DNA from: Plantactinospora soyae
Lineage (GTDB): Bacteria > Actinomycetota > Actinomycetes > Mycobacteriales > Micromonosporaceae
Direction: 5' to 3'
Assembly: GCF_014874095.1 (NCBI RefSeq)
Contig: NZ_JADBEB010000001.1
Span: 3,286,001 to 3,350,000, forward strand
Length of the DNA: 64,000 nucleotides
The position numbers and the translations under genes were made by a program. A model generated the notes under the pieces. That model was not told where the DNA came from. It searched no databases and saw nothing but the letters and a program-made list of their open reading frames with translations. Shown piece by piece: positions 46,873 to 55,676 of this stretch; within the stretch, counting starts at the first letter, position 1; each line of letters opens with the position of its first letter.

Positions 46873-48003
46873 TCAGCCGACTGCCTTGGCCCAGTTGGCC
46901 GTGAGGGTCTCCTTGGCCTTGGCGGTCTGCGCCTCGGTGAGGAAGACCGGCTCGCCGGTGGTGACCGGCAGGGCGGCGTACGCGGTCTTGTCGATCGTGC
47001 CGGCCTGGTCCATCGCGTCGGCACGGACCGGGCGGGCGCCGCCGGCCAGCCATAGGTTCTGGCCCTCGTCGGAGTAGAGGAACTCCTGCCAGAGCCGGGC
47101 CGCCGCCGGGTGCGGGGCGTCCTTGCTGACGGCCTGGACGTAGTACGAGCCGACCACCGCGCCCTGCGGCACGACGGTCTTCCACGTCGTCTTGTCCTTG
47201 AGCTTGGCGCCCTGCGCGACGTTGAGGTAGTCCCAGTCGATCACGACCGGGGTCTGGCCGGACTCGATGGTGGCCGGAGTCGGGTCGACCGGCAGGAAGT
47301 TGCCGTTCTTCTTGAGCTGGCCGAAGAAGTCGACCCCCTTGGCGATGTCGTCGGCCGAGCCGCCGCTGCCGAGGGCCGCCATCACCACTCCGCTGAACGC
47401 GGCGCCGGCCTGGGTCGGGTCGCCGTTGAGCGCGACCTTGCCCTTGTATTCCGGCTTGAGCAGGTCGGCGACGCTCTGCGGCGCGGGTACCTTGCTGCTG
47501 TCGTAGCCGATCGACATGTAGCCGCCGTAGTCGTTGACCCAGGCGCCGTCGGTGGCCTTGAGCGCGGCGGGGATCTCGTCGAAGGTCGTCACCTTGTAGG
47601 GGGCGAACATCGGCACGTTCGCCCGCGCCACAGCGTCGCCGAGGTCGAAGACGTCCGGTGCGCCGCTCTGCCCCTTGAGCTGGTTCGCCGCGTTGATCTC
47701 GTCCTGGCTGGCGGCGTCCGGCTGGGCAGAGTTGACCTTGATGCCGTACTTGGCGCTGAACGCCTTGATGATCTCGCCGTAGTTGGCCCAGTCCGGCGGC
47801 AGCGCGATGACGTTGAGCTGCCCCTCCTTCTTGGCCTCCTCGATCAGCTTGTCCAGCCCGCCCAGCTCGGCCGCGCTGGTGGCGACGGCCGCGCTGCTTC
47901 CCGAGCCCGCGTTGTCCTTCTCCGGGGGCGCGCAGGCGACGACGCCGACCAATCCGGCGGATGCCGCGAGCACCGCGACCGTACGGGCAACCGCGATTCG
48001 CAC
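46873..48003 (-). CDS. Extracellular solute-binding lipoprotein of ABC importer
   Basis: A 376-aa lipoprotein starting at GTG 48003 with AAGGAG eight bases upstream. Signal peptide VRIAVARTVAVLAASAGLVG ends in lipobox VVAC (Cys about 24). The mature part has the type 2 periplasmic-binding fold: KKEGQLNVIALPPDWANYGEI, GAPDVFDLGDAVARANVPMF, WVNDYGGYMSIGYDSSKV and GQTPVVIDWDYLN. It resembles binding proteins for iron(III), polyamines or 2-aminoethylphosphonate; the tyrosine cluster typical of iron binders is not obvious. First gene of the 48-44 kb operon. Confidence 0.9.
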   Translation of the reverse strand: MRIAVARTVAVLAASAGLVGVVACAPPEKDNAGSGSSAAVATSAAELGGLDKLIEEAKKEGQLNVIALPPDWANYGEIIKAFSAKYGIKVNSAQPDAASQDEINAANQLKGQSGAPDVFDLGDAVARANVPMFAPYKVTTFDEIPAALKATDGAWVNDYGGYMSIGYDSSKVPAPQSVADLLKPEYKGKVALNGDPTQAGAAFSGVVMAALGSGGSADDIAKGVDFFGQLKKNGNFLPVDPTPATIESGQTPVVIDWDYLNVAQGAKLKDKTTWKTVVPQGAVVGSYYVQAVSKDAPHPAAARLWQEFLYSDEGQNLWLAGGARPVRADAMDQAGTIDKTAYAALPVTTGEPVFLTEAQTAKAKETLTANWAKAVG

Positions 48004-48434
48004 TTTCGATCTCCTTAGACAATTCCGTCGGGCCCGTTGACCTGCGCTTTTGCGGGTCCGACCCGGGCGCCCGGCGGCCATCATGCCCGCCGCCGGTGCT
48101 CTGGCCAGGGAGTAAGGCGACGTCGGGATGAACGGTCGGCGCTGTTCCGGAGAAGGCTCGCTGCGAAAGCCGTACCGGGGCGCAGACCGGGCCGGAAGAT
48201 CACTCTGTGCTGCCCGGCCCCACTTGCGGTCACCGGACGCGCCAACCGGGGGTGCCGCCGTGCGGCGGTCCCGGGACCCGGAACTATCGTTCGAGTCGGG
48301 CCGCCCGGCGCGCTGGTCGTGGACGGTGTCACGGGGGCGGTGTCACGGGGACGGGCGCCGCCGGGACGGACCGGGCTGCACCGGGACGGACCGGGGGCCA
48401 CGGGGACGGATCAGAGGAAGCGCAGGGGGCTATC
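48004..48434. other. Intergenic stretch between ABC operon and osmC-like gene
   Basis: About 430 bases with no convincing gene. The right half contains short degenerate repeats of CCGGGACGGA and GTCACGGGG (about 48325-48412). The AT-poor sequence shows no clear promoter for either divergent gene. Confidence 0.5.
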
Positions 48435-48944
48435 GTGCCGAGAACGCACAGCTACGAGTTGACCGTCACCTGGACCGGAGCCGGGGCCGGGGGCACGGTC
48501 AACTACCGGGACTACGGCCGGGACCACCAGATCGACGCCGACGGCCCGCCGCCGTTGCTCGGCTCCGCCGATCCCACGTTCCGGGGCGACTCCCAGCGGT
48601 GGAACCCGGAGCAGCTGCTCCTGACGGCGCTGGCCCAGTGCCACATGCTGTCGTACCTGAGTCTCTGCGCGCGGGGCCGGGTCGTGGTGACGGCGTACAC
48701 CGACGAGGCGGTCGGCACGATGACCGAGAGCGGCGACGGTGGCGGCGCGTTCACCGAGGTCGTGCTGCGTCCGAGGGTCACCGTGGCCACCCCGGAGATG
48801 GCGGAGCGGGCCGCCGAGCTGCACGAGCGGGCGCACCGGCTCTGCTTCATCGCCAGCTCGGTCAACTTCCCGGTACGCCACGAACCGGTCATCGTGGTCG
48901 CCGACGCCCCGACGGCAGCACCTACGGGACGAACGGCCGGCTGA
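48435..48944 (+). CDS. OsmC family protein
   Basis: A 169-aa protein starting at GTG 48435 (VPRTHSYELTVTWTG), with AGGGGG five bases upstream. The OsmC/Ohr fold shows EQLLLTALAQCHMLSYL with the first cysteine and HRLCFIASSVNFPVRHEP with the second. These two cysteines are the peroxidatic pair that reduces organic hydroperoxides in this family. It stands alone between an ABC operon and a convergent hydrolase gene. Thiol peroxidase activity is likely but not proven by sequence. Confidence 0.87.
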   Translation: MPRTHSYELTVTWTGAGAGGTVNYRDYGRDHQIDADGPPPLLGSADPTFRGDSQRWNPEQLLLTALAQCHMLSYLSLCARGRVVVTAYTDEAVGTMTESGDGGGAFTEVVLRPRVTVATPEMAERAAELHERAHRLCFIASSVNFPVRHEPVIVVADAPTAAPTGRTAG

Positions 48945-48948
48945 CCGC

Positions 48949-49884
48949 TCAGGCGGTGACCGCCACGTTCGAGGCCGCCAGGTACCGCGAGTTGGTCACG
49001 GCCATCGTCCGCACGTCGGACTCGCTGAAGCCGGCGTCGAGCAGGCGGTCGGCGAAGAGGGCCAGACCGTCCTCGACCGGCGGGTTGAACGGCTGTCCGA
49101 GATCGCTGGAGAGCACCGAGTGTTCGACACCGACCGCCCGGATGTTGTCGAACAGGTCCGGCCAGGAGACCTTGCCGGTGTACGGCGTGGTGAAGCAGCG
49201 TTCCAGCAGGGCGCCGGCCTCGGCCAGTTCGCGCTGTCGGGCGACCGGCAGCCGTTGCGAGGTGAACTCCGGATGGGTGACCACGATCCGGCGTACTCCC
49301 TCGGACCGGGCGGCCCGGACCACGGCGAGGATCTCCGCGCCGTCCAGGTGCCCGGTGGCCAGGACGAGGTCGTGCCGGGCGATGACCCGGAGCACCTGGC
49401 GGACCCGGTCGAGGACCCGCCCGTCGCCGTCGACGACCTCGACGACGTCCGGCACGATGCCCTGGGCGTGCAGGTCGGCCTGCAACGCCCCCCACATCGC
49501 CGGCTTGGCTCCGGGCAGGTCACTGGCGCTGCTGCGGCGTTGGTTGCCCGAGTCGACGGTGGGCATCCAGACGATCCGCGCCCCGAGCCGGCCGGCGATC
49601 TCGACCGCCGCCGGGTTCATCCCGCCCATCGAGCCGTTCAGGGTGACCGCGCCGAGGACGTCCACCTGCGGGACCACCTTCCGGACCACCATTGCCCGTT
49701 CGGCGGTCGCCACGTAGTGCGACTTGAGCACGAAGCCGGCGAGCCCGACGTCGGCGAACCGCCGCGCCAGGTCGAGGTCGTCGATCCGTCGTGCCATCAC
49801 GTCCGGCGCGACGTGCACGTGCGTGTCGTACGCCCCGGCGACCAGGGCCCGGGCGCGCGCGGAGGGGACGGGGTGCTCGGACAT
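48949..49884 (-). CDS. DUF6282-like metal-dependent hydrolase
   Basis: A 311-aa protein starting MSEHPVPSARARALVAG, with AAGGAG upstream. The fold is an amidohydrolase-like TIM barrel: YDTHVHVAPDVMARRID (two metal-binding histidines), FVLKSHYVATAERA, ATGHLDGAEIL, VVTHPEF and VLSSDLGQP (metal Asp). It belongs to the DUF6282 group, often beside transporters and GntR regulators. Here it lies between OsmC and a GntR gene 24 bases upstream on the same strand, so it is probably GntR-controlled and acts on the imported compound. Substrate unknown. Confidence 0.83.
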   Translation of the reverse strand: MSEHPVPSARARALVAGAYDTHVHVAPDVMARRIDDLDLARRFADVGLAGFVLKSHYVATAERAMVVRKVVPQVDVLGAVTLNGSMGGMNPAAVEIAGRLGARIVWMPTVDSGNQRRSSASDLPGAKPAMWGALQADLHAQGIVPDVVEVVDGDGRVLDRVRQVLRVIARHDLVLATGHLDGAEILAVVRAARSEGVRRIVVTHPEFTSQRLPVARQRELAEAGALLERCFTTPYTGKVSWPDLFDNIRAVGVEHSVLSSDLGQPFNPPVEDGLALFADRLLDAGFSESDVRTMAVTNSRYLAASNVAVTA

Positions 49885-49908
49885 GACGCTCCTTCGGCGG
49901 GACGGGGG

Positions 49909-50715
49909 TCAGATCGTCCGGGGGGAATCGGGGTGGGCCGGCCGGCGGCGGATCGCCGTGGCGGTTCTGGCCAGGGTGGACTCGACGTGTCCCAGGTGCT
50001 GGCGCATCGCGACCTCGGCGGCGTCCGGATCGCGGGCGGCGATCGCCTCGACGATCGCGGTGTGCTCCTCGAACGACTGGGACGGCCGGCCGGGGACGAG
50101 GATCGTGCGGTACTGGAACCGGACGAGTTGGGCCCGCAGCCCGGTGATGAGCCGGGCCGCCGTCTCGTGTCGGGCCGCCGCGATGATCGCGGCGTGCAGC
50201 TTGGCGTTGCCGTCCGAGTACCCGAGCAGGTCGTCCTGCTCCAGCTTCCGGGCCATCCGATCGAGTAGGCGACGGATCGAGGCGATCTCCCGGGCGGTGG
50301 CGTTCAGGGCGGCCTGGCGGGCGGTGAGTGCCTCCAGCACGGCCCGTACCTGGAGGATCTCGGCGGCTTCGGCCTCGGTGACCAGTCGCACGTGCGCCCC
50401 CCGGTTCGGGGTGAGTACGACGAGACCGTCCTGACCGAGCCGCACCAGGACGGTACGGACCACCGCCCGGCTGACCTGTAGCCGGGCGGCCAGTTCGACC
50501 TCGATCAGGCGCTCGTTCGGCATCAGTTCGCCCTGGTAGATCGCCTGGCGGAGTTCCTCGTACGCATCCTCGGCGGGGTGGGCCGACGGACGGCGTGGGG
50601 ACGGTGCCGGCGGCCGTCCGGATGCCGGCGTTCGTTGCGGGGCTGCCGGTGTCCGGGGCGCGGATGTCGACTGTCGAGGGTCGGCTGCCGGCTGCTGTTC
50701 GCCCGAGACGGTCAT
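49909..50715 (-). CDS. GntR family regulator with FCD effector domain
   Basis: A 268-aa regulator. After a Pro/Ala-rich 45-residue N-terminus, the winged helix contains AYEELRQAIYQGELMPNERLIEVELAARLQVSRAVVRTVLVRLGQDG (read in parts) and TPNRGAHVRL. The all-helical FCD domain shows AKLHAAIIAAARHETAARLI and EEHTAIVEAIAARD, whose histidines bind a metal and a carboxylate effector in relatives. ATG 50715. It is upstream of the DUF6282 hydrolase and divergent from the ABC binding protein at 51297, the likely regulon. Confidence 0.9.
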   Translation of the reverse strand: MTVSGEQQPAADPRQSTSAPRTPAAPQRTPASGRPPAPSPRRPSAHPAEDAYEELRQAIYQGELMPNERLIEVELAARLQVSRAVVRTVLVRLGQDGLVVLTPNRGAHVRLVTEAEAAEILQVRAVLEALTARQAALNATAREIASIRRLLDRMARKLEQDDLLGYSDGNAKLHAAIIAAARHETAARLITGLRAQLVRFQYRTILVPGRPSQSFEEHTAIVEAIAARDPDAAEVAMRQHLGHVESTLARTATAIRRRPAHPDSPRTI

Positions 50716-51296
50716 GATCCGGTCACCATTGTGGGCGGTATCCGGTCAAGCCGGGGCTGTATTCTGTCTGCTGATCGGCATCGGTCAACATCTGGGCGAT
50801 TCAGACAGCAGCCGCGACGGATCCGACCGTGCCGGGAAGACTGATGTGTCGGTTCCGTGGAGTCCACCGCGTCGACGGAGGTATTCACGCGTCGGACCTT
50901 AGCGGGAATGCGCCTCGGATCCGGGCCGTACACCCCGACGGCGAGGTCCGCGTCGGTCGGGTGAGCCGGGTGCCGACGCCCCGACTTGTTGCAGCTCAGC
51001 GCTCCTATCCACAACATTGTCTCCATGATTATCAACAATATTGCCGACAGGGTGTCTGGTGTGGAAGTCGACTGTCAACCACTATGAGCTGCGATTACCG
51101 GCCTCAGCGGGAATTGACGCCCGGCCGCTTGCCAGAATTTTGACCGGATCTTGTCGCTGACATATCCGACAAGGACACTTACGATTCTCGACCGGACGAG
51201 GGCCGGGGAGCAGATGGGCGTCGATCGGCCGGGTGCGCCATTCGCGGGGCGTGTCGGTGCCCGCCCTCGCGACGAGTTCGAAAACTGGAGGCATAC
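50716..51296. promoter_or_regulatory. Divergent GntR/ABC control region with several dyads
   Basis: About 580 bases without a gene and AT-richer than average. Dyads include ACAA-CA-TTGT (51011-51020), the perfect CAATATTG (51036-51043) and a perfect 7-10-7 inverted repeat CTTGTCG/CGACAAG (51150-51173). TTGACC (51140-51145) followed by CATATC (51161-51166) could be the promoter of the binding-protein gene, with the last dyad spanning its -10. Confidence 0.45.
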
Positions 51297-52313
51297 ATGA
51301 TCAGACGTTCTCGCGTGCTGGCAGCCGCACTGCTGGCCGCCGCCATGGCGGTCAGCAGCGGGTGCAGCGGCGATTCGGCAGGAGACGGGAAGGAGTCGAA
51401 AGAGGTAGACAAGGTCACCTATGTGACCGCCTTCGGAGCGGTCGGCCGGGACGCCTTCGCCTGGGTGGCCAAGGAGAAGGGCTACTTCGCGGAGGTCGGC
51501 ATCGAGGTCGACGTGAAGGAGGGCGCGGGCAACGTCCCCAACCTGACGGCGCTCAAGTCCAACCAGGCGCAGTTCGCCTCCCTCGACTTCACCGGTGCGG
51601 TGATCCAGGCGGGCAAGGGCGAATTCACCGAGTGGCGTGCGGTCGCCGCCGTACACCAGCAGACCCTGGTCGCGGTCATGACGACCAAGGACACCAACAT
51701 CAGCACGCCGAAGGGCCTGGAAGGCAAGACCATGGCGACCGCCGCCGGGTCGGTCACCGAACTGCTATTTCCGGCGTACGCCCAACTGGCCGGCTTCGAC
51801 GCCAAGAAGGTGAAGATCCAGGGGGCCCAGACCACCGCGCTCAACGGTCTGATGGCGGCTCGGAAGGTGGACGCGCTCGGCACCTTCCTGCTCAGCCAGA
51901 CCGCGCTGGCGACCGCCTCCAAGAAGGAGGTCGTCGTGCTGCCGTACAGCGATTTCCTCCGGGACCTGTTCGGCAATGCGATCATCGCCACCCCCGCCAT
52001 GATCGAGAAGGACCCGGACCTGGTCCGGCGGTTCACCGGTGCCCTGCTCAAGGGTCTGCAGTACACCATCGACCACCCCGACGAGGCCGCGGCGATCCTG
52101 AACAAGGTGAAGCCGACCTACGCCCTCGCGTCGGGCGTGGGCGAGATCAAGGCGATGACCCCGTACGTGCCGCCGGCCGGTGGGGCCCCGATCGGCTTCA
52201 TGGACTCCGAGCGGGTGGCCCGGACGATCGAGCTCATGCAGACGTCCGGTCTCATCCCGTCCGGCCTCGCCCCGGACAAGGTCGCGGACTTCAGCTTCGT
52301 GCCGAAGAGCTGA
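51297..52313 (+). CDS. ABC transporter substrate-binding lipoprotein, NMT1/SsuA-like
   Basis: A 338-aa lipoprotein; ATG 51297 after GGAGG. Signal peptide MIRRSRVLAAALLAAAMAVS ends in lipobox SSGC (Cys23). The mature part has the NMT1/THI5 type: GRDAFAWVAKEKGYFAEVGIE, NLTALKSNQAQFASLDF, LEGKTMATAAGSVTELLF and FTGALLKGLQYTIDHPDEAAAIL. Relatives bind sulfonates, nitrate, taurine or thiamine-pyrimidine precursors. The permease gene follows after 142 bases, but no ATPase gene is present. Likely controlled by the divergent GntR regulator. Confidence 0.88.
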   Translation: MIRRSRVLAAALLAAAMAVSSGCSGDSAGDGKESKEVDKVTYVTAFGAVGRDAFAWVAKEKGYFAEVGIEVDVKEGAGNVPNLTALKSNQAQFASLDFTGAVIQAGKGEFTEWRAVAAVHQQTLVAVMTTKDTNISTPKGLEGKTMATAAGSVTELLFPAYAQLAGFDAKKVKIQGAQTTALNGLMAARKVDALGTFLLSQTALATASKKEVVVLPYSDFLRDLFGNAIIATPAMIEKDPDLVRRFTGALLKGLQYTIDHPDEAAAILNKVKPTYALASGVGEIKAMTPYVPPAGGAPIGFMDSERVARTIELMQTSGLIPSGLAPDKVADFSFVPKS

Positions 52314-52455
52314 CCAACCCCCACCGCCACCCTGGCGGACCGGGACGGCGGTCGGGACCGACCGCCGCCCCGGGCTCCGTCCACCGCGCCGGCGCATCCG
52401 ACCGGTGTGCCGGCCGACCCTTCGTTCCAAGAGCCGATCCGCACGGAGGCCCAGC

Positions 52456-53241
52456 ATGACCGACGCCCAGACGAACTCCAGGACCCGAGCGTGGGCCAAC
52501 GTCGGGCTGCCCGTACTCGGCGCGGTCATCGCGGTCGGCCTCTGGTGGCTGGTCGCCGAGCTGTTCGACATCTCCTCGTTCTTCCTGCCCTCGCCGCCCG
52601 ACGTCGTCAGCGCGTTCCTCCGGCTGCCCGGCTATCTGCTCCGGGAGACCTGGGTGACCTTCCTGGAGACGGTGATCGGATTCGGCATCGCCGCCGCGGG
52701 TGGGCTCGTCGTCGCGATCCTGCTGGCGGCGTCGTGGGTGGTCGAGCGGATGACCATGCCGCTGATGGCGGCGATCAACTCCGTGCCGAAGGTCGCACTC
52801 GCGCCGCTGCTGCTGGTCTGGATCGGGTTCGGCCCGGAGCCCAAGATCGTGATGGTGGTACTGGTGTGCTTCTTCCCCATCGTGGTGTCCGCGATGGCCG
52901 GTCTCACCTCGACCCCCAACGACCTGCGGGAGCTGGCCCGCTCGCTCTCCGCGTCGTGGTGGCAGACCTTCGTCAAGGTCCGGCTCTCCTGGGCGCTTCC
53001 GCAGATCTTCGTCGGGCTGAAGGTGGCGACCTCGCTGGCCATCATCGGCGCGATCATCGGTGAGGTGGTCAACCCCGACCGTGGGCTCGGCTCCGTCATC
53101 GTCAGTTCCGGGACCTCTGCTGACACGCCGCTCGCCTTCGCCGCGCTGACCCTGCTGGCGCTGATGGGCGCCGGGCTGTTCTACCTGATGGTGGGGCTGG
53201 AGCGGCTGCTCGTACCGTGGGCCCGGGCGATCTCCTCGTAG
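52456..53241 (+). CDS. ABC transporter permease, SsuC/TauC-like
   Basis: A 261-aa permease with six membrane helices. ATG 52456 (MTDAQTNSRTRAWANVG) has GGAGG seven bases upstream; the longer open frame is leader. The EAA loop reads ELARSLSASWWQTFVKVRLSWALPQIFVGLK and the C-terminal helices follow SLAIIGAIIGEVVNPDRG, as in nitrate/sulfonate/taurine permeases. It works with the NMT1-like binding protein just upstream. The ATP-binding subunit is missing from this locus. Confidence 0.9.
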   Translation: MTDAQTNSRTRAWANVGLPVLGAVIAVGLWWLVAELFDISSFFLPSPPDVVSAFLRLPGYLLRETWVTFLETVIGFGIAAAGGLVVAILLAASWVVERMTMPLMAAINSVPKVALAPLLLVWIGFGPEPKIVMVVLVCFFPIVVSAMAGLTSTPNDLRELARSLSASWWQTFVKVRLSWALPQIFVGLKVATSLAIIGAIIGEVVNPDRGLGSVIVSSGTSADTPLAFAALTLLALMGAGLFYLMVGLERLLVPWARAISS

Positions 53242-53391
53242 CCGAAGACGGGGCTGCTTCCGTACGGCTCCGCTCGCTAAGGTGTTCGAGGGGCCGGCCG
53301 GTCAGCCTGGTCGGCGGCGGTCGCCCCGGAAGGCGATGCCGGGTTGCGGACAGCGGTGGAACCCGGTACGCCGGTTGTCGGTTCACGATGA

Positions 53392-53811
53392 GTGGTGGTG
53401 GTTGTGGTGCCGGTCGGCAAGCTGCTGAGGTTCGACGAGGTACGCGGTTACGGTTTCATCGCACCGGACGGCGGCGGTGAGGACGTGTTCGTACATGCCA
53501 ACGACTTCGGCGAGGAGAAGCACCTGATCTATCCGGGGATGCGGCTCGAATACGAGGTCGAGCAGGGTGAGCGAGGCCTGAAGGCCGCCACCATCCGGAT
53601 CACCGACCGGCCCGGGGTGGGCGTACCGAAACAGCGTCCGACCAGAACCGGCGACGACGACCTGTGCGACGTCCTGTCCGGTACGGAGTTCAGCGCCGAG
53701 GTCACCGAGCTCCTGATCGAGAAGGTGCCGTCGCTGACCGGTGCCCAGATCGGCGCGATCCGACTGCAACTGGTCGGACTGGCCCGGTCACACGGCTGGG
53801 TCGAGCCCTGA
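53392..53811 (+). CDS. Cold-shock-domain-like protein
   Basis: A 139-aa protein whose first 65 residues are a cold-shock domain: GKLLRFDEVRGYGFIAPDGGGEDVFVHANDFGEEKHLI, in which the RNA-binding motifs GYGFI and VFVH are kept. A second, helical part (VTELLIEKVPSLTGAQIGAIRLQLVGLARSHGW) follows, a layout shared by a group of actinobacterial proteins. Four in-frame GTGs at 53392, 53395, 53398 and 53404 make the exact start uncertain. Probably binds single-stranded RNA or DNA. Confidence 0.85.
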   Translation: MVVVVVPVGKLLRFDEVRGYGFIAPDGGGEDVFVHANDFGEEKHLIYPGMRLEYEVEQGERGLKAATIRITDRPGVGVPKQRPTRTGDDDLCDVLSGTEFSAEVTELLIEKVPSLTGAQIGAIRLQLVGLARSHGWVEP

Positions 53812-53843
53812 GCCGAACCGTCCGGTCCGGCGCCCGGCCTCGT

Positions 53844-53849
53844 TAGGAT
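53844..53849 (+). promoter_or_regulatory. -10 element of a leaderless metallophosphoesterase transcript
   Basis: TAGGAT ends seven bases before the ATG at 53856, and no ribosome site is present, so transcription likely starts at the ATG itself. Confidence 0.5.
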
Positions 53850-53855
53850 CATCGG

Positions 53856-54713
53856 ATGGCCACCTCCCGTCCCGTCGGCGAACTGCTGGCCGTCAGCGAC
53901 CTGCACGTCGGGTACGCCGCCAACCGGGAGCTGGTCGAGGGCTTCGTTCCCGGCTCGGACGAGGACTGGCTGCTGCTGGCCGGCGACCTCGGCGAGCGCG
54001 TCGAGGACATCTACTGGGTGCTGCGGCTGCTGAAGGAGCGCTTCCACACGGTGGTGTGGGCGCCGGGCAACCACGAGCTGTGGACGCCCCGGCAGGATTC
54101 GGTCCAGCTCCGTGGGGTGGCCCGCTACGAGTTGCTGGTCGAGGTGTGCCGGCGGCTCGGCGTGCTCACTCCCGAGGACCCGTACCCGGTCTTCACCGGT
54201 GCCGGTGGACCGGTGACGGTGGTGCCGCTCTTCCTGCTCTACGACTACACCTTCTGGCCGCCGGGGGTGCACAGCAAGGAGGCCGCGCTGGCCAGGGCGC
54301 ACGAGACCGGGATCGTCTGCACCGACGAGTACCTGCTGCATCCCGATCCGTACCCGAGCCGGGAGGCGTGGTGCGACGCGCGGCTGACCGCCACCGAGCA
54401 GCGGTTGGCGGAACTCGCTCCGGGGACCCGGACCGTACTGGTCAACCACTTTCCGATGGTGCAGGAAGTGACCCGGATCCTGCGCCATCCCGAGTTCGCC
54501 CAGTGGTGCGGCACCGTCCGTACCGCCGACTGGCACCTGCGGTACAACGCCGAGGCCGTGGTCTACGGGCACCTGCACATTCCGCGGGTCAACTGGTTCG
54601 ACGGCGTCCGGTTCGAGGAGGTGTCGCTCGGTTATCCCCGGGAGTGGCAGCCTCGGGCGGCGCCACCGCGCGGCCCCCGGCCGATCCTGCCGTCCCGGGC
54701 CGAGCCGAGCTGA
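53856..54713 (+). CDS. Metallophosphoesterase
   Basis: A 285-aa calcineurin-like phosphoesterase starting MATSRPVGELLAVSDLHVGY. All metal-site motifs are visible in order: SDLHVGY, AGDLGE, GNHELW, LVNHFPM and YGHLHIPR, so it should be active with two metal ions. In many actinomycetes this protein is encoded beside a phosphopantetheinyl transferase; here the next gene is a convergent methyltransferase instead. The physiological substrate is unknown. The message appears leaderless. Confidence 0.9.
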   Translation: MATSRPVGELLAVSDLHVGYAANRELVEGFVPGSDEDWLLLAGDLGERVEDIYWVLRLLKERFHTVVWAPGNHELWTPRQDSVQLRGVARYELLVEVCRRLGVLTPEDPYPVFTGAGGPVTVVPLFLLYDYTFWPPGVHSKEAALARAHETGIVCTDEYLLHPDPYPSREAWCDARLTATEQRLAELAPGTRTVLVNHFPMVQEVTRILRHPEFAQWCGTVRTADWHLRYNAEAVVYGHLHIPRVNWFDGVRFEEVSLGYPREWQPRAAPPRGPRPILPSRAEPS

Positions 54714-54719
54714 CCCCGG

Positions 54720-55568
54720 CTACCCGGTGCGGCGCATCCAGAACGCGCCGGTGGGAATGCCGCGCAGTTCGGCCGGCACCGCCTCGGGATGGCGGGACCA
54801 CAGCCACGAGGTGAAGAGCAGGACCTGCCACGCGGCGTTGTCGGTGAGAAACGCCCGGAGCAGGTAGACCTCGGTCCAGTCCCGGCCCTCGCGGAGCCAG
54901 CGTTCCGGATACTCGAAGGGCCAGTGGATGTCGTGGATGTGCACGATGACGCCGGGGCGCAGCGTCGGAAGCACGTGCAGGAACAGCCACACGACGTCCG
55001 AGCCGGCCTTGACGACGTGCGTCGAGTCGATCAGCAGGATGTCCCCGGACCGGAGCGTGGCGAAGGTGGCACGGTCGACCTCCTGCACCGGACGCGGGAT
55101 CAGCTCGACCTCGTCGCCCGGACGCAGCCGGGACTGTAGCCGGGCCGGGTGGGGCTCCACGCAGGTGATCCGCAGTTCCGGCAGGAACCGCTCGGCGACG
55201 TCGAGGGCCACCGCGGTGGAGTAGCCGGAGCCGACCTCGACGAGCCGGGACGGCCGGTAGTGCCGGAGCATCGCGTGCAGCACGGCGGCGTCGGAGCGGC
55301 CGTACATTCCGTTCTGGTCCTGCCAGCGGTCGACGGGCAGTTCGAGGAGCTGCGGTGCGAGCTCACCGGCCAGCCGGAGCTGTTCGGCCTCGCGCAGGTC
55401 GACGCCGACGGGCGGCAGGTCACGCCAGCGGATCGCGGTGGCCCGGTCGGCCGGCGCGGTGGCCGGCGAGTAGAAGTGCCCGGGTTTCACGTATGGCGGA
55501 ACGCTGAGCACGGCGCTGATGCCCCGAGCCCGCCGCATGACCCCCGTCTGAAATCCCTCAACAGCCAT
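54720..55568 (-). CDS. Class I SAM-dependent methyltransferase (Methyltransf_24-like)
   Basis: A 282-aa protein starting MAVEGFQTGVMRRARG (ATG 55568; the ATG at 55538 is an alternative). The SAM-binding motif is LVEVGSGYSTAVAL at about residue 118 with the acidic ribose contact ITCVEPHPARL. DILLIDSTHVVKAGSDVVWLF and VIVHIHDIHWPFEYP complete the Rossmann core in the style of small-molecule or sugar O-methyltransferases encoded near glycosylation genes. No partner genes are near. An AT-rich 100-base region upstream carries the divergent promoters for this gene and the hemerythrin gene. Confidence 0.85.
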   Translation of the reverse strand: MAVEGFQTGVMRRARGISAVLSVPPYVKPGHFYSPATAPADRATAIRWRDLPPVGVDLREAEQLRLAGELAPQLLELPVDRWQDQNGMYGRSDAAVLHAMLRHYRPSRLVEVGSGYSTAVALDVAERFLPELRITCVEPHPARLQSRLRPGDEVELIPRPVQEVDRATFATLRSGDILLIDSTHVVKAGSDVVWLFLHVLPTLRPGVIVHIHDIHWPFEYPERWLREGRDWTEVYLLRAFLTDNAAWQVLLFTSWLWSRHPEAVPAELRGIPTGAFWMRRTG

Positions 55569-55676
55569 GCGGGGAATTGTGACCTTTATCGCGATACTTT
55601 CGCTAGTAGTCCGCAAAAATGGAACTTTCAGATCTAACAGGGACAAGATGCATCGGCCGAGGGGGGCCTGACCACG

